DNA of 64,000 bases from Rhabditophanes sp. KR3021 (Eukaryota > Nematoda > Chromadorea > Rhabditida > Alloionematidae): positions 2,170,001 through 2,234,000 of the forward strand of contig CAUJLY010000003.1 in NCBI GenBank assembly GCA_963281155.1. Direction: 5' to 3'. Of the stretch, positions 42,630 to 54,694 are shown one piece after another. The translations under genes and the position numbers were made by a program. How positions within the stretch are numbered: position 1 is the first letter of the stretch; each line of letters begins with the position of its first letter. The notes beneath the pieces were generated by a model. That model had not been told where the DNA came from. It saw nothing but the letters and a program-made list of their open reading frames with translations, and searched no databases.

Positions 42630-43482
42630 TTAATGAAACTTCAAGCAATGAATCGAGTTGATGTATTGATCTTTGCAGACTATATTTAGGCAACTAGTAA
42701 AAAATATATTTAAATACGTTGGTTTTTTAAGATAGCCTGAGATATTTTTTAAATACTTATGCAGCTATCCAACTTTGAAACAGACTCTGACATGTTTTGT
42801 CTAAATTTTTATGATAATATATGTGTAAATACGTCTGTCTATAAACTATTTATATCTCGCATCAAATAAATGATATCAAATAATGATAGCTGATTTAGTG
42901 CATATAAATATTCTGATCATCATTATTAAACTGAGTAAATGTCAATAAACAATTATGATGGATTTTTTGATATGAGCATTAATTTTCTCGAACACTTTTA
43001 TATTTTTGAAACAAAGTCAAATTTCTTTAGTTTTAACTAATTTTCCTTTGCTTCGAATTGAACAACAACAATATAAAATTAGTTCATATGTTGAACATTA
43101 TTATCTTTTATTTAACATACTATTTAAACAAAATAAAATAAATTTAGAAAATATTTACACACTTATATGTACATAAAAGGCTTGCTAATCATTACCAAAG
43201 TATAGTTTATTGTAAATATTTAAAGACACATATTAAGCAATGTCAGATCATAAGAAACTATAAAAAATGGTTATGAATCATTCTATGGCTTTAATCAAAA
43301 AATATTCGTAACCTAATATGTCAATATATAGATCAATTTGTAATCTTTATGATATTGAAGTCACGAAACACCGTTTTATTGTCTTCGAAAAAGATTATAA
43401 ATAGGTTCACTGTAAATGAAATATGATTATATTAAATGGTTTGTTAAATATTCATACTTTTAATTATTTGTTTAGTTTACAA
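42630..43482. other. AT-rich divergent spacer
   Basis: Holds the promoters of the minus LRR-like gene and the DXO-like gene. The TTTGTTTAG at 43466-43474 just before the DXO ATG may be a 5' UTR acceptor. Nothing else recognised. Confidence 0.4.
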
Positions 43483-44596
43483 ATGAACGAAGGAACTCCA
43501 ACGACATTGTATCCATTCAGCTATGACAGAGCCAACGGAATTGTGTTTGGGACAAGTCACTTTTCTATTTTGAAACCTGAATTTGATCACCCATCTACAC
43601 TTGTGAATATGGATTTGTCAATAGGCTATGAATCAGTCGTTCCCGAACCATGTGAAGAAAATTTTAATTTAATGTTCAAGGCAATAGTTGCAAATCATCA
43701 AAACAGTAAAGTAAATGATTTACGTACTGATCTGGGAAATGCTGATATTGTTGCCTGGCAAAGTCTTTTGACGACATTTGCCAAAATAAGCTGTAATAGT
43801 TATTCAGAACAAAGGGACGTCAAAATTCTTGCCCAACGCTATAATGGTGTCATTCTTTTGGACGAATATCCCTCTTTTCATCACCCAATAGATCCAAAAG
43901 TATTTTACATGGGACATAATCTTAGACAAATTTTGACAACATCATTTGATGGGAAGGATCATCCAAGTTGTTCAGTTGACATTTCAAAGGCATGTTACCT
44001 TGCCCAAACAAAGGAATTTAAAACCGCAGATGATGGATCAGTACGGGTTTTTTACACTTCCAAAGTTGATGCTCTTAAAAGTCCAGGTAATGTGTTAGAT
44101 GATTTACAAAGTTTTATTTTTAGATTCCAATGAGGTTATTGAAATCAAAACGCACAAAGCTACCCTAAATAAATATTTTTATCCCGAAAAGGGGATTCTT
44201 TATTGGAGTCGTGGTTATTTTGCTGGATTAAAAGAAATTGTTATGGGCTTAAAAGATGTCTATATCGATAATGAAGATCCGAATATCAAATTAAACCACA
44301 AACACAGAAATAATCATCCAAATATTGTGCAAAAAATTAAAATTCTACCAACTAGGCAAATTGAACAATTAACTGGAATTAACCCTGAGCGTATTAATAA
44401 TTATATTGCAAAGGCATTTCTTAAGATTAAACAGCAGTTTGAAGATCCAAATGTTACGTATGTTGATATGATTATAGCATACACGAATGTAAGATATGAA
44501 TATGAAATCAAGCTTATTAAGCATCCAAAAAATTATGTTCCTGCGTTTCAACCTTTGCCACAGGAGTTTTTAGATTCATATCCTAAAACTAATTAA
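43483..44596 (+). CDS. DXO: DXO/RAI1 (Dom3Z) decapping-exoribonuclease family protein with altered ExD motif
   Basis: Exons 43483-44086 and 44124-44596 (37-nt intron) give 358 residues. The family degrades incompletely capped RNA 5' ends using Mg-binding acidic residues. The family fold is seen from [50 protein letters not shown], then [19 protein letters not shown]. The expected E-x-D motif reads K-V-D (K194, D196), so one metal-binding Glu is lost. The following E-x-K (E208-K210) is kept. Activity may be lost or changed. The start at 43483 follows an acceptor-like TTTAG; an upstream in-frame ATG (43423) exists but lies before it. Confidence 0.8.
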
Positions 44597-46497
44597 ATGA
44601 CAATAAAATACACTTTTGGATAATTTCACCTACCTTCAGACGTAAATGGTTCCAAGGAGACGGTATGATCCGTAGAAAAGATCTCCCAATCGTATATAAT
44701 CCATAATTTTTATTTTATACTAGTTTAAATAAAATTTGATTATTACATCTTTGTTTTTGTTATGTTCATTTTTGTAATATTTAAATGACCAATTAATCAG
44801 GCTTCAATGTCTATTTGTTGAAAATATAAATTTTGTCTAAAATATAAGGTTTGATGTCAGGAATATATTTGGTTCTACACTAGTTAACTTCTTTTAGTTA
44901 TCAGTTTAAATGAAAATACTTTCCCTTTCATACATATCAATAACTGTAAATTGTTAAGTAAACATATTCTAACAATAACACTTATTTACACCCAAATATA
45001 ATTTCTAAGTGAACGATACACACGTTTGCTATCCTCAAATATTTATTATACATGTAAATTGGCCAACCAATTATATACATGTACAAATACATACTTGCAA
45101 ACCATACATTCTTTCCAAAAGGAATCTTTTGATATTAAATCCAATTCCGATCCAATACAAATACAACAATTTATGGTAATGTGAAAGTTATTAAATGTTC
45201 AAAAATTTCAATTAGGTCACTCTTGACTTAACAAAGAACCTACTATGGACTTGACAAGTACGGCAATTCTCCATTCAATTCAAAAGTTCTTTTTACATAT
45301 GTGCTTCTTGTAGTCTATTGCTTAACAATAATAATTTAAGTTCAATAGTCTCGGAATTACAAATGACCACATTTGTTAGCATGTACGCATGTACTTCATT
45401 TGATTGCATAATCAGTTCCGGTGCCGGACCTCTCACTACTTATTACAATAAAGTCACAAATAGAATAAAGAAAACCTTCTCTAAACCCTCATTACTTATA
45501 TTTGCCACGATTTATTGGGTCCCTTTAACTTACTTTTTAGAAATATTCTCTTTACAAAAACTAACACCTAATTTTAATTTTCTCAACCTTCATTCTTTAA
45601 GGTACACAAAATTCTTTTGAATAATAGCCATCTTTTTGGGTACACAAAAATTCTTTTGATTTATGGCATCTTCCTATCTCTCCAAAAAAATAATTGAGTA
45701 TGTTATTATTTAATCGAAATGTATACAATTATTTGTACATTGCTCAAAAAACATAAATCTCAAACCCTACCAAAAACAATAAGTAAAAAGTAATTTATTT
45801 TTTGATATTCAAAGCCATGTAGCGCCCTGTAAAAATAGCTTGACAAATGTTCTTTTGTTTTAATGGCGGTTGATAGTAAAAGTGAAGTATAGTCGTGGTC
45901 GGCACAACTCATCATCTACAAGTTAGTTTATGATCTAACATTATATAATTAGTTTAAGTATTTTTGAGATTACAATTAGTTATCGTTGAAGAGTAATTAG
46001 GCAAATGGTTTATAGTATTGTGTAGTAGTTAATTAAAAGTTGGCATTAAGTAGTTTATATTGTTTGCTCATTTTTAACTACTATCTAATTGCCTTTACTC
46101 TTAGCAAACTGTCAAAAAAATCTTTACACATTTTTTTGTCTTAAAATATACGCCACAAAATAAATTTACCACTGCATGACGTTAAATAATAATACTCCTC
46201 CATTTATCTTAGGCCTATCCTTTCTTGAAACCTATTTATCTTTCCTATTTTATCCTTGATATTATCATAAAATTGCCCTATGACACGCCATGCTTATTTA
46301 TCTTCAAAATACTATTTAATTTTGTTTGTTACTTAAATAATTTGATGCCATTCCATTCTTATTGTATAATAATTTTTTAGAATTACTTTACATAAATTTA
46401 TTATCCAACTAAATTTTATCAAACACAATATATTCACTTGTGTTGAATATGCAGCAGAAGAAAGTTTACTATTATCTATCATATTTATACATTTAAC
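44597..46497. other. 1.9-kb AT-rich intergenic region
   Basis: No supportable gene. A near-repeated sentence of about 27 bases (GGTACACAAAATTCTTTTGA / GGTACACAAAAATTCTTTTGA, 45601 and 45639) is a local tandem duplication. Presumably it carries the regulatory DNA of the LRR gene downstream. Confidence 0.4.
45600..45660. repeat. Short direct repeat
   Basis: GGTACACAAAATTCTTTTGA and GGTACACAAAAATTCTTTTGA occur ~38 bases apart, differing by one inserted A. Local duplication; no function inferred. Confidence 0.5.
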
Positions 46498-49400
46498 ATG
46501 TTTAGCAAATATTTAATTATCTTTTTTCTTTTGGTCAACATGCCAATGAATTCTGATGCTTGTCCTGAAAATTGCAATTGTTCTGATAAATCTATTATTT
46601 GCACGTAAGTTCAACTCGTACTTAACACAAAAAAGTGTAATGTAATAATAAAATGTATTTTGGGCTTTTGAATGTTTTATTTTGTGACGCCAACTGTAGA
46701 CAATAGAAGTCTATATGTTACTATTAAAATAATTAAATTTAACTACTAAATTATTAATACCACCAAATATCATTAACTTCCCATTATAACACTACATTTC
46801 TTTTTAGCTGTGAACATATGTGGCACTATGAAAAAGTTCATTTAGACAACGATAAATTTAATCACCACCATATAGTTCTTTCAAATTTTTCCTCCCATCT
46901 AGAGTATGTTGAAAGTATAGTAATTTATGGCTGTGATTCTGTTACCATTCGCGAAGGAACCTTTTCCAATCTCAAAGTTCGGGACAACATAAAATTCGTA
47001 GAAATAAAAAAGTTGAGATTTGAGAAAAATGGTTTCTTAAATATTCTGGCATCACCGAGACAACTTGTTATCCAAGAGTGTGGCCTTTCAGATATTCCTT
47101 CCTTTGCATTTACAGGCCTATCACACATGAATCATTTTTGGATTCGAAATTCATCTGTCACCACTATATCAAAGTTGGCCTTTTCAGGGCTCAAACACAT
47201 TGATTATTTATACTTCCGTCAAACATCCATTGCTAATTTAGAACCTGGGGCATTTGCGCACATGACCTACATCAATAAATTCTTTATTCGTGATCAAATT
47301 ATTCTACAACAAATGGGCGAGCATTTATTTATTGGCACTCAAATAAATGAAGTCATTTTTGAAAAAGTAAATGCAGTGGGTTCAGAATTGTTTCTGATTG
47401 GACTGAGGGCGAAAAAGATTCTATTAAAGGAAATGAAAATGCAATTAAAAGCTGGCAAACTAAAAAGAAACCCAACACAAGATATTGGGGAGCTTAAAAT
47501 AATTAATTGCAGTATTAACAGATTGGTAGTTGCATTATTTTATAATTACACACAAGTCCTCGTCAAAAATAGCCATGTTAATAGTGTGAGAGGAATTAAT
47601 GGAGTAGGAATTATTTTTCCTTATAATATATCTTCCATTACATTTGAGGGTACGAGAATCTCGCATATTCATGCCCATGCTTTTAAAGGATCAAGATCTG
47701 TGGAAAGGTTGAATTTTATTTCTTCTAGAATAGAGCATTTCCACTCGAGGGCTTTCGAAGATAATTACATTTCATTTGTTGCAATTAATTCAACAATAAT
47801 ATCGGTGATGGGCCCACATGCTTTTAATACCAATAAATTCGAAACTGTGATTCTCTTCAACACGACAATTGCAGAAGCAGGGAAAGAAATATTCTACAAA
47901 ACATCGATGAATTCATTAACTCTCCAAAATTGCACATTACCTCTTTACAACACTACCAATCTATTCGGTGCTATTTCAGAAGTTGACACTCTCGCAATCC
48001 AATACTCTACTTTTACCAATATTCAGGACAGTTTTTTCTCAAAGTCAAACATCAAATACCTTCAGCTAACATACAATACTTTCACAACAATCCTATCAAA
48101 ACAATTTTTTCGCAACTTAGACGCCGAGACTGTTGTCTTTCAATTTAACGAGTTGTTCTGTGACCCAGGTGAGTTTTTAGTTCTGTGAAATATAGACCTT
48201 TCGAATGGAACATATATAAAATTCAAATTAATAGTAGACGATTATAATGAGAGTAGTATTACAATTGTTTATTATAAAAAGTCAATACAGTTTTATAAGC
48301 ATTGTCCTTGTTCCGATGATAACTTGCTTCCATAATGCTTTTGGCGTGATGGAAGTTGGTGATTTGAACTCGTATTTTTCTTTACAAATAAATTTAAAAT
48401 TCTCAGTTTTTAAACGTTTATTTTTGTTATTATCATTTCAGCTGACTGTGGTGCTAATGCCTTGCTTACATCAACATTTCCGCATAATTTGGCATGGCGT
48501 TTCGAAAACAATAACTGCAATTATTATGAAGATGGTAAACAAAGAGAACCAACAACAGGGGATATTTGTTCTTTTCCGAATGAATTTTCCCCAACTCCAG
48601 GTAAATTTTTGAAACAAAATTAAAAAAGTTAACTATGAAAAAGACAATTAACAAACTATAGAAAGACGATAATCAAAAAGTATAGTAAAGACAGAATTGG
48701 TATCGGCAATTCTTTTGCATCAAAGACCCTTATAGCTAAGATAGCTCCGATTTTACGGGGATTTCCTAAATTGAGGAGGTAGGTTTCTTTCATGGGACAC
48801 TTGCCGTGGTCACAGTTGGTGATTTGCCACTTGTAAAATTCCACCATGATAATAAACTGAAGGTCTGGACCACTCCTTAGAACTAGCAGGTGCTTCATGA
48901 AAATCATTTCTAAGTCAGCTTTCTTTATGCCAAAGATTGATATGCATATAATTTTACCAAAAAATTTATTCAAAAAACACATTTAAATATATTACATTTT
49001 CACCACTCCAGGACTAATATGTCAAAATAGATGGTTGGTGGATGATTGTACCTGCTTATTCGGGACAAATGAAACTTATGCGAATCATGTCGTCAAGGTC
49101 TTTCCCTCTCAGGCTCAATTTTTGCTAATTGGGGATTGTAGAAATTTGGTATTGGTAGATGATCCTGAATTTCAATCGAATTTCGTTCATTTTTATAGGA
49201 TCGACCAAGGAATAAAGATTGAATCAGTTCCGGCATCTATTAAAAGACTTCATTTTATCCACAGTGATGTCAGTTTAGAACATCAAAATGCATTTAAGAA
49301 TAGACATCTGCAAACTTTAATATTTGAAAATTCCTTGGTCACCGCAATTGATGACAAAGTTTTTTATGACATGTATATTGAAAAGTTAACAATCACAGAA

Positions 49401-49733
49401 TCCTCAATTCGTCAAATAGAAAGAAGTGCCTTCAAAAATTCTATCATTCGGGAAGTAGACATCTCCAACTCGCATCTCAAAGGTATTGGGAACTTATTTG
49501 AGAGTGCCCAAAATATAATAGTACGACATAGTACAATTTCAACAAAGGAATACGAAACAAACAAAACTTTGGCAACTTCTTTAAAAAGAAATAGCAAGCA
49601 GATTGAGATTGTAGACGTCTCATCTAGATGCTCTCTTATCAATTCTATTATTGAAGGAGATTGCGACTATTTTGAAACTACTTTGTATTGTTCATTTGAA
49701 AAAAATTCCAAGGTAAGCAAAAAGATTAGCTAA
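46498..49733 (+). CDS. Secreted leucine-rich-repeat protein
   Basis: Exons 46498-46604, 46808-48168, 48442-48600 and 49012-49733 keep frame, about 782 residues. There is a signal peptide (KYLIIFFLLVNMPMNSDA) and an LRR N-terminal cap CPENCNCSDKSIICTC. Many ~24-residue LRRs follow, with F-x-N/GL-x-x-I/L spacing (e.g. IPSFAFTGLSHMNHFWI, ISKLAFSGLKHIDYLYF, LEPGAFAHMTYINKFFI). A small Cys-rich middle (ADCGAN...NNCNYY) is followed by a second cap-like CQNRWLVDDCTCLF and further LRRs. This arthropod-type extracellular LRR architecture has no membrane segment before the stop. A donor-like AAG|GTAAGC at 49713 may continue to an unseen exon. Introns 2 and 3 hold antisense relics. Confidence 0.78.
48259..48378 (-). 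mobile_element. Antisense relic in LRR-gene intron 2
   Basis: The minus strand reads VQITNFHHAKSIMEASYHRN then KDNAYKTVLTFYNKQL and stop. It aligns with the relic in the next intron (WQITNCDHGKCPMKETYLLN then LGNPRKIGAI), sharing Q-I-T-N, H-x-K, M, the Y and an N-x-x-x-K pattern. Family unknown. Confidence 0.5.
48584..48601 (+). repeat. Left direct repeat at LRR-gene intron 3
   Basis: ATTTTCCCCAACTCCAGG spans exon 3 end and donor. It matches 48996-49012 (ATTTTCACCACTCCAGG) with one substitution and one indel, so donor and acceptor AGs sit in the two copies. Confidence 0.6.
48656..48982 (-). mobile_element. Antisense ORF relic in LRR-gene intron 3
   Basis: A 108-codon open frame inside a 411-nt intron, antisense to the host gene. 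Its centre (WQITNCDHGKCPMKETYLLN) has a CDHGKC pair that could bind metal. No family is recognised. The related fragment in the neighbouring intron suggests repeated insertion of one element type. The intron ends share an 18/17-bp direct repeat. Confidence 0.5.
48996..49012 (+). repeat. Right direct repeat at LRR-gene intron 3
   Basis: ATTTTCACCACTCCAGG at the acceptor and first base of exon 4; counterpart of 48584-48601. Confidence 0.6.
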
Positions 49734-51936
49734 CAAGACAAAAAAGTATACTTTAATTAATGCATAATAGGAAGTGATATGTTTTAATTAGAGAGACTAT
49801 CATCAATCTTCTCTAGAAAATTAACGTTAAAAATTCGAAGTCTCAACAAACTCGCTGATGATGAGATCGACTGTCTATTAAGTCCCGAGTTCATTTTGAT
49901 GACCTCTTTAAATAAAGGGTTGCCAAAATCTGGATTTTTGACTTGAAGTCTGAAGGCTCTTATAGGATAGACTCGATATTTCCAATGACTTCTTTTGAAT
50001 TGTACTGCATTTTTAAGATTGATATTTCATTTTTTCCATAAGAATCACCCCAAATGACATCATTAGTGAAATCATCTTTTCTATCAAGCAGCTTCTTCAA
50101 ATTGGATAGTCTTGCCAATGTATTTCAAGCATTCTTTCACATTAACTACAGTCCATTTTCCAATTCTTTTTCTTGGATCAAGTAAACATAAATTATTCTT
50201 TTTTCCTATTTAGCTAGTCGCTTCTCAACAAAATTATATACAAATTCTCTTCACCAAAGCATATCCATCTTCATCACTCAATTCAAACTCATCGGCCAGT
50301 AGATTTTTAACTTTTCAACTAAGACCATCCCCTTTCTTCCTCAGAAACTTGATTTTCGAGTACCTCAATCCTTTCTTTGACGGCAGCTAAATAGCTTTGA
50401 TTCCTGAAAAGTGAAGTACCGATGTGATCTGGGCTAGCAAAGTAATCTGTCTCGCAATATTTGCAAACAACATTTTTATTCTTGCGATTTGGAGCCATTC
50501 ACTAACTTCCAAAATTATTTTTTATCCCGTGACCAAGCAATAATAATTATTAGTACAACGGAGTATAGTCCACCTGTAACCACTTCATTTTTGCACAACC
50601 TATACAAAGCAGTGGCTATATACTGGCTTTGATCGGAAAGAATATAGGATTTAGTTTTTTAATGTCCAACAGCAATTCCGCTTTAAAGTTTTTTGCAAGC
50701 AGATATAGTTTTTGGAGATTTATTTATGTTCCTCTAGCTTCCCATACAACAATCGTCACATTTCATCTCTCAAATAAAAAGTAGTTTTGAAGTTCTTTTA
50801 ACACTTATTAACAGGCGCTTGTTTATCGAAATAATGATTCAGTTTGCAAATATCCGTTCTATCAACTGTACTTTCTCCGATTTGTTTTGACTGAGCGACA
50901 GAAAGTGCATTTTCCGGATCTAAAACAAACTAATTATACAAAAATTAACTTTTAAACTTACCAATTTCTCTAAATTGTGTACTTCTTATAAAAACAAACT
51001 ATCTTCATGCCTAGATGCTTTACTATTTGGTTTTTCTTCCAAAGTGGGTAACATATCACTCAAATCAGAAACAATAGTCCTCTTCTTCCTTGGTGAGTCA
51101 TAATAGTTAATAACACCAATATGAAACGATGTTGTTGCACTAAAATAAACAAATGAAATTAATAAAGCTTTATTTGGTCATAAATATTGGCAAAATATAA
51201 ATAATTTTGATCTAAAATTTAAAAACATAATTAACATACTAATAAATTATTTAAGTGCAAGAAAGTTGAACCTCGCAGTAAACAGCTTAATAATGTTTAT
51301 ATGTATATTGATGATGGAACCTATAACAATGGGGCACTGATAAATGAATTCAAGGTTGTTTTATACTCTGTTTGCTCAATAGTGTATTTTATTTATTGTT
51401 TTTAATTATTGTTTTGGATTGAATTCTATTTAATAAATTTCTTAATATATAGCTTTATAATTTGGGGGAATAAGGCGTTTGTAAAGAGTATTAACATCTT
51501 ATAGCTCTTGATACCATATATAATATGTGGTAATGAGTTAATTGGCAAAGAATTTAATCTGAAAGCAAGTATTTATAACTTTCCAGAAACAAGGCATCAC
51601 AAATTTCCAGAACTTTATCAAACGTTCAGAAGGAATCAGTACTTGGTCTTTTTGAAAAATAATGCAAATTTGCAATTATCCTGGATACAAATTGCGAAGA
51701 TGAGGTTAATTTTGTAATCCGCAAGAATTTTTGGTCTTTATAGGGTACAATACTTTAAACCTAAATGTAATGTTGATCTATTTTACTTCCAACCTTCACA
51801 TCTTGCACCAGTTTTGATCTTGCCAGGAACTTTGTTTCCTATATTGGAACAAAACGCCTATCAAACTTAAATTATTTAAAAAACACACCATTTTTAAAAC
51901 ATAAACTAATATTTGAGTTCATTATAGATTGTAAAA
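49734..51936. other. Region with decayed antisense coding remains
   Basis: Minus-strand fragments with protein-like composition run from about 50500 down to 49790 but are broken by many stops. The clearest is listed at 50319-50498. On the plus strand 51508-51717 is a 69-codon frame I cannot assign. The 3' end holds the NIFK promoter, with an acceptor-like TTCATTATAG just before its ATG. Confidence 0.4.
50319..50498 (-). pseudogene. Zinc-finger fragment related in layout to the SNRK-intron elements
   Basis: From ATG 50498 the minus strand reads NVVCKYCETDYFASPDHIG, then a helical LAAVKERIEVLENQVSEEE, then stop. The C-x2-C start followed by an amphipathic helix resembles the N-terminus of element 2 ([10 protein letters not shown] then [12 protein letters not shown]). 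Downstream fragments (LDPRKRIGKWTVVNVKECL; NDVIWGDSYGKNEISILKM) look like the rest of a decayed protein. Kinship to the GIY-YIG elements is tentative. Confidence 0.4.
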
Positions 51937-52632
51937 ATGGCACCAAAGCTTATTAAAAAAAAGACCGTTAAGGTTGTACCTGTCATTGCTTCTACGACCG
52001 AAATCAAGAAAGCAGCACCTGCTAAAATTGCCGCACCTGTCAAAGCTGATATCAAATTATCTGAAATCGCCCCCACTGATGTCGTAGAAATCACAGATGC
52101 CAACAAAATTACACCCCGGAGATTCCCTAATTTCCCAAAAGTTGATGGGCAAGTTGATCCAGAGTCTGATTCTTCCGTCATCAAGCTTTCAAACTTACCT
52201 TATGGCTTCTTTGAAAAGGAAATGAATGGGTTTTTCTCTCAATTCGGAAAAGTTATTCGCGTCCGTGTACCAAGATCTAAAAAAACCACCAACTTTAAAG
52301 GATATGGGTATGTTCAATTCGAAATTCCTGAAGTTGCTGAGATCGTTGCTGAAACTATGGATAACCATATCATGTTCGATCAAATTATGAAATGCACACA
52401 ATTGAAGAACAAAGATATTCCCGAAAAGTTCTTTGTAAGCAAGCGCAAAATCCTCAAGACTGGAATCAAGAAGACTACCACCGTCTATCTTGATACAATG
52501 AAAAGATGTGCTGAAGTTTCTGAAGAATTAGCCAAAACAATCAAAACTAGAATTACTACCAAGATGAGTGATAAGAAAAAGCTTTTGACTAAGCTCGGAG
52601 TCAAGTACGATATGCCTAAAGTCCGTAATTAA
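51937..52632 (+). CDS. NIFK: NIFK / Nop15-like nucleolar RRM protein
   Basis: Single-exon 231-residue ORF. The N-terminal ~50 residues are Lys/Ala/Pro-rich. One RRM spans ~77-155: VIKLSNLPYGFFEKEMNGFF (RNP2), then FKGYGYVQFE (RNP1) and MDNHIMFDQIMKC. A basic C-terminus follows. This layout is that of the Ki-67 FHA-interacting nucleolar protein and yeast Nop15, which function in large-subunit rRNA processing. AATAAA at 52700 follows; the stop lies 99 bp from the stop of the convergent next gene. Confidence 0.88.
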   Translation: MAPKLIKKKTVKVVPVIASTTEIKKAAPAKIAAPVKADIKLSEIAPTDVVEITDANKITPRRFPNFPKVDGQVDPESDSSVIKLSNLPYGFFEKEMNGFFSQFGKVIRVRVPRSKKTTNFKGYGYVQFEIPEVAEIVAETMDNHIMFDQIMKCTQLKNKDIPEKFFVSKRKILKTGIKKTTTVYLDTMKRCAEVSEELAKTIKTRITTKMSDKKKLLTKLGVKYDMPKVRN

Positions 52633-52731
52633 TTTCGTCACATTGTTTTATCTTATTTTTGTTGCCTGTTTAATTTTTTAAATTGTTACTCTGTTCAATA
52701 ATAAACGTTTATTTTAAGTAAGATACATAAA

Positions 52732-53720
52732 TTACATAGTAAATTTAGGAATATTAATAGTCCATTCAAGATTCTTCAACTTCTTCCTTTCCTTCAAACT
52801 CTCCCGAACAAACCAACCAAATGATGCAATATTCGAAATATTGGTTTTCAATCTAATATCCTTTATGAGATTAAAGCTAAGAGTACTCTTTTCTAAGTAC
52901 TTTCCAGCTTGGTAGTTCCATTTGATTCCCTCAATACTTCCCCTCTTACAAACAACCAAATAGTTATTCGTTGAAATGTATTTTATGAGACATTCTTCTT
53001 CAGGCTGTTTAATGGTTCCATTTTTAATATTAAAGTATGGGTCGGTATAGAATGTATCAAATGATGCGTGGTAATGGGAATTTACTTTCTCTATTCTACC
53101 AACTGCACAAATAAAAGGAACTTTAGATTGGTCTAGGAGAAGTGAATGTTTGCTGTATCTTGTTGTCTAAAATCATTTTATTATATCTACATATTTGAAT
53201 TTACCTCAAATTGGCCATGAATCAATATGGTTTGAATGGAGTTTAATTGTGTATTCCTCGTATTTCTCAAAAACATTCTTATCTGCTTGTTGCTAATTAT
53301 TGAAATGTACACAATACCACTTCCCTCCACAATATCGTACGAATCTATTGGAAAACCAGGATTAATCGTGAACAGTGGCTTAAAGTTTATCTTCTCATAT
53401 GTGTTCAATTCTTGTTGATGTTTAAATACATACAGAACTTCCTTTTTTACAATAGACACGAAGAAGTGTCTCACAATACTCATGCTTGCATTGTCTTCTT
53501 GAATTAGCTTGCCATCTTTACAGTCTTTGTTTCTATTTACGATTGCGGTTGATTCGTTGGTGATACTAATCAAATTAATGCTCCTCTCAAAATCATTGAA
53601 TCGTTCAAAAAGATGAACGGTGCAGTCATTCGTTAACGAATAAATAGCATTGATATGCTTGGATGTATGAACCAACGATGAACAACTTAAAATTACCACA
53701 ATTCCAACGACGAATTTCAT
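52732..53720 (-). CDS. Secreted protein of unknown family
   Basis: Exon 1 about 53205-53720 and exon 2 52732-53166 (minus; ~38-nt intron, phase 0) give about 316 residues. The chosen ATG at 53720 opens a clear signal peptide (KFVVGIVVILSCSSLVHTS). The mature part is beta-rich with few Cys (C in TNDCTVH, NKDCKD, FICAVG, EECLIKY, LVVCKRG) and no membrane segment. The alternating hydrophobic pattern suggests a repeat-blade or lipocalin-like fold, but I recognise none. Likely lineage-specific. Confidence 0.6.
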
Positions 53721-53843
53721 ACTCTTGCTAAAATTATGCAAAAACAAAGATGATGACAATTCTTGTAAATTTATTTTAGCTGATGATGTGGAAAAGACAT
53801 CCTTATTTAAAATAATTTGTTTTATATTTAAATTTTGCTCTTA

Positions 53844-54694
53844 TTAATAGTCATAATGCTTTCCGATGTCTTGGTTCGCTTTGAACTTAGCCATCAATTT
53901 CATTATTTTGTCTTTGGAAGCTGAAAGATAAATGACATTAGATTATGCTATTGTATGTGGATATTTTTCAACTATACCTTTTCCCATTTCTTTGACACGA
54001 CTAGGATTTTGATAATTTTTAAACTCGTTCTCATATTCGTAGGGAGCATCAATGTGTTGGTAGGAAGAATGCTCTTGTTCGTACATCGGAACAGGTCCTT
54101 GAGATGGGAAAGATCCTGAAGATGATTGTTTGCGGAAGTTTTTAATTTTATCAGATATCTTGGTTGTAAAAGAACGTGACCTGCTCGACGAATCACTCAT
54201 CATAGGCCCATTCGGAATAGAGGAATCAGAATAATCTACTGCCGGCCCATTTGGCACAGGTAGTATGTAGTTTTCTCTTTCGGAAATTCTCCCTGATCCG
54301 CTTGAAGAGCTTTCATGCATCCTGTCTCTTCTAACAACGTCCCTAAATTCACGATCTGCCGCCGCAAAACGTCTAAATTCTTCATTCTGCATCATCCGTG
54401 CTATTGCTTCATCATTACTCGTATCATTTTTAACAACATTTACTTCCTTCCTATTGTTTACATACTTCTCCGAGTATTTGAGCAAATCTTCAAGCATCAA
54501 ATCTATTATTCCGTTCCTTTTCCTGGCGGTTATCTCTATCACAGAACGAGGTAATCCAGGAAACATTGCGCAGAAGTAATTCATTGCCTTTAAAGGGGAG
54601 TCTAGTTAAATAACATATTATTTAGTAATACCTCATGATATTCCATTTCATCATTTCTTTCAGTAGCGCCATAATTATTGGTATGGCCAGACAT
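53844..54694 (-). CDS. CUEDC1: CUE domain-containing protein (CUEDC1-like)
   Basis: Exons 54632-54694, 53978-54587 and 53844-53920 (minus; 44- and 57-nt introns) give 249 residues. The CUE domain spans ~20-65: AMNYFCAMFPGLPRSVIEIT through GIIDLMLEDLLK, with the MFP and LL motifs that contact ubiquitin. A second helical motif follows (DEAIARMMQNEEFRRFAA), then a Ser-rich disordered region, then a C-terminal helix SKDKIMKLMAKFKA. The arrangement matches animal CUEDC1. The role is ubiquitin binding; no catalytic part. Confidence 0.83.

Noticed and set aside
51508..51717. 69-codon ORF as last LRR-gene exon
   Set aside because: An acceptor-like site precedes it, but it has neither LRR nor membrane features, so the link is unsupported.
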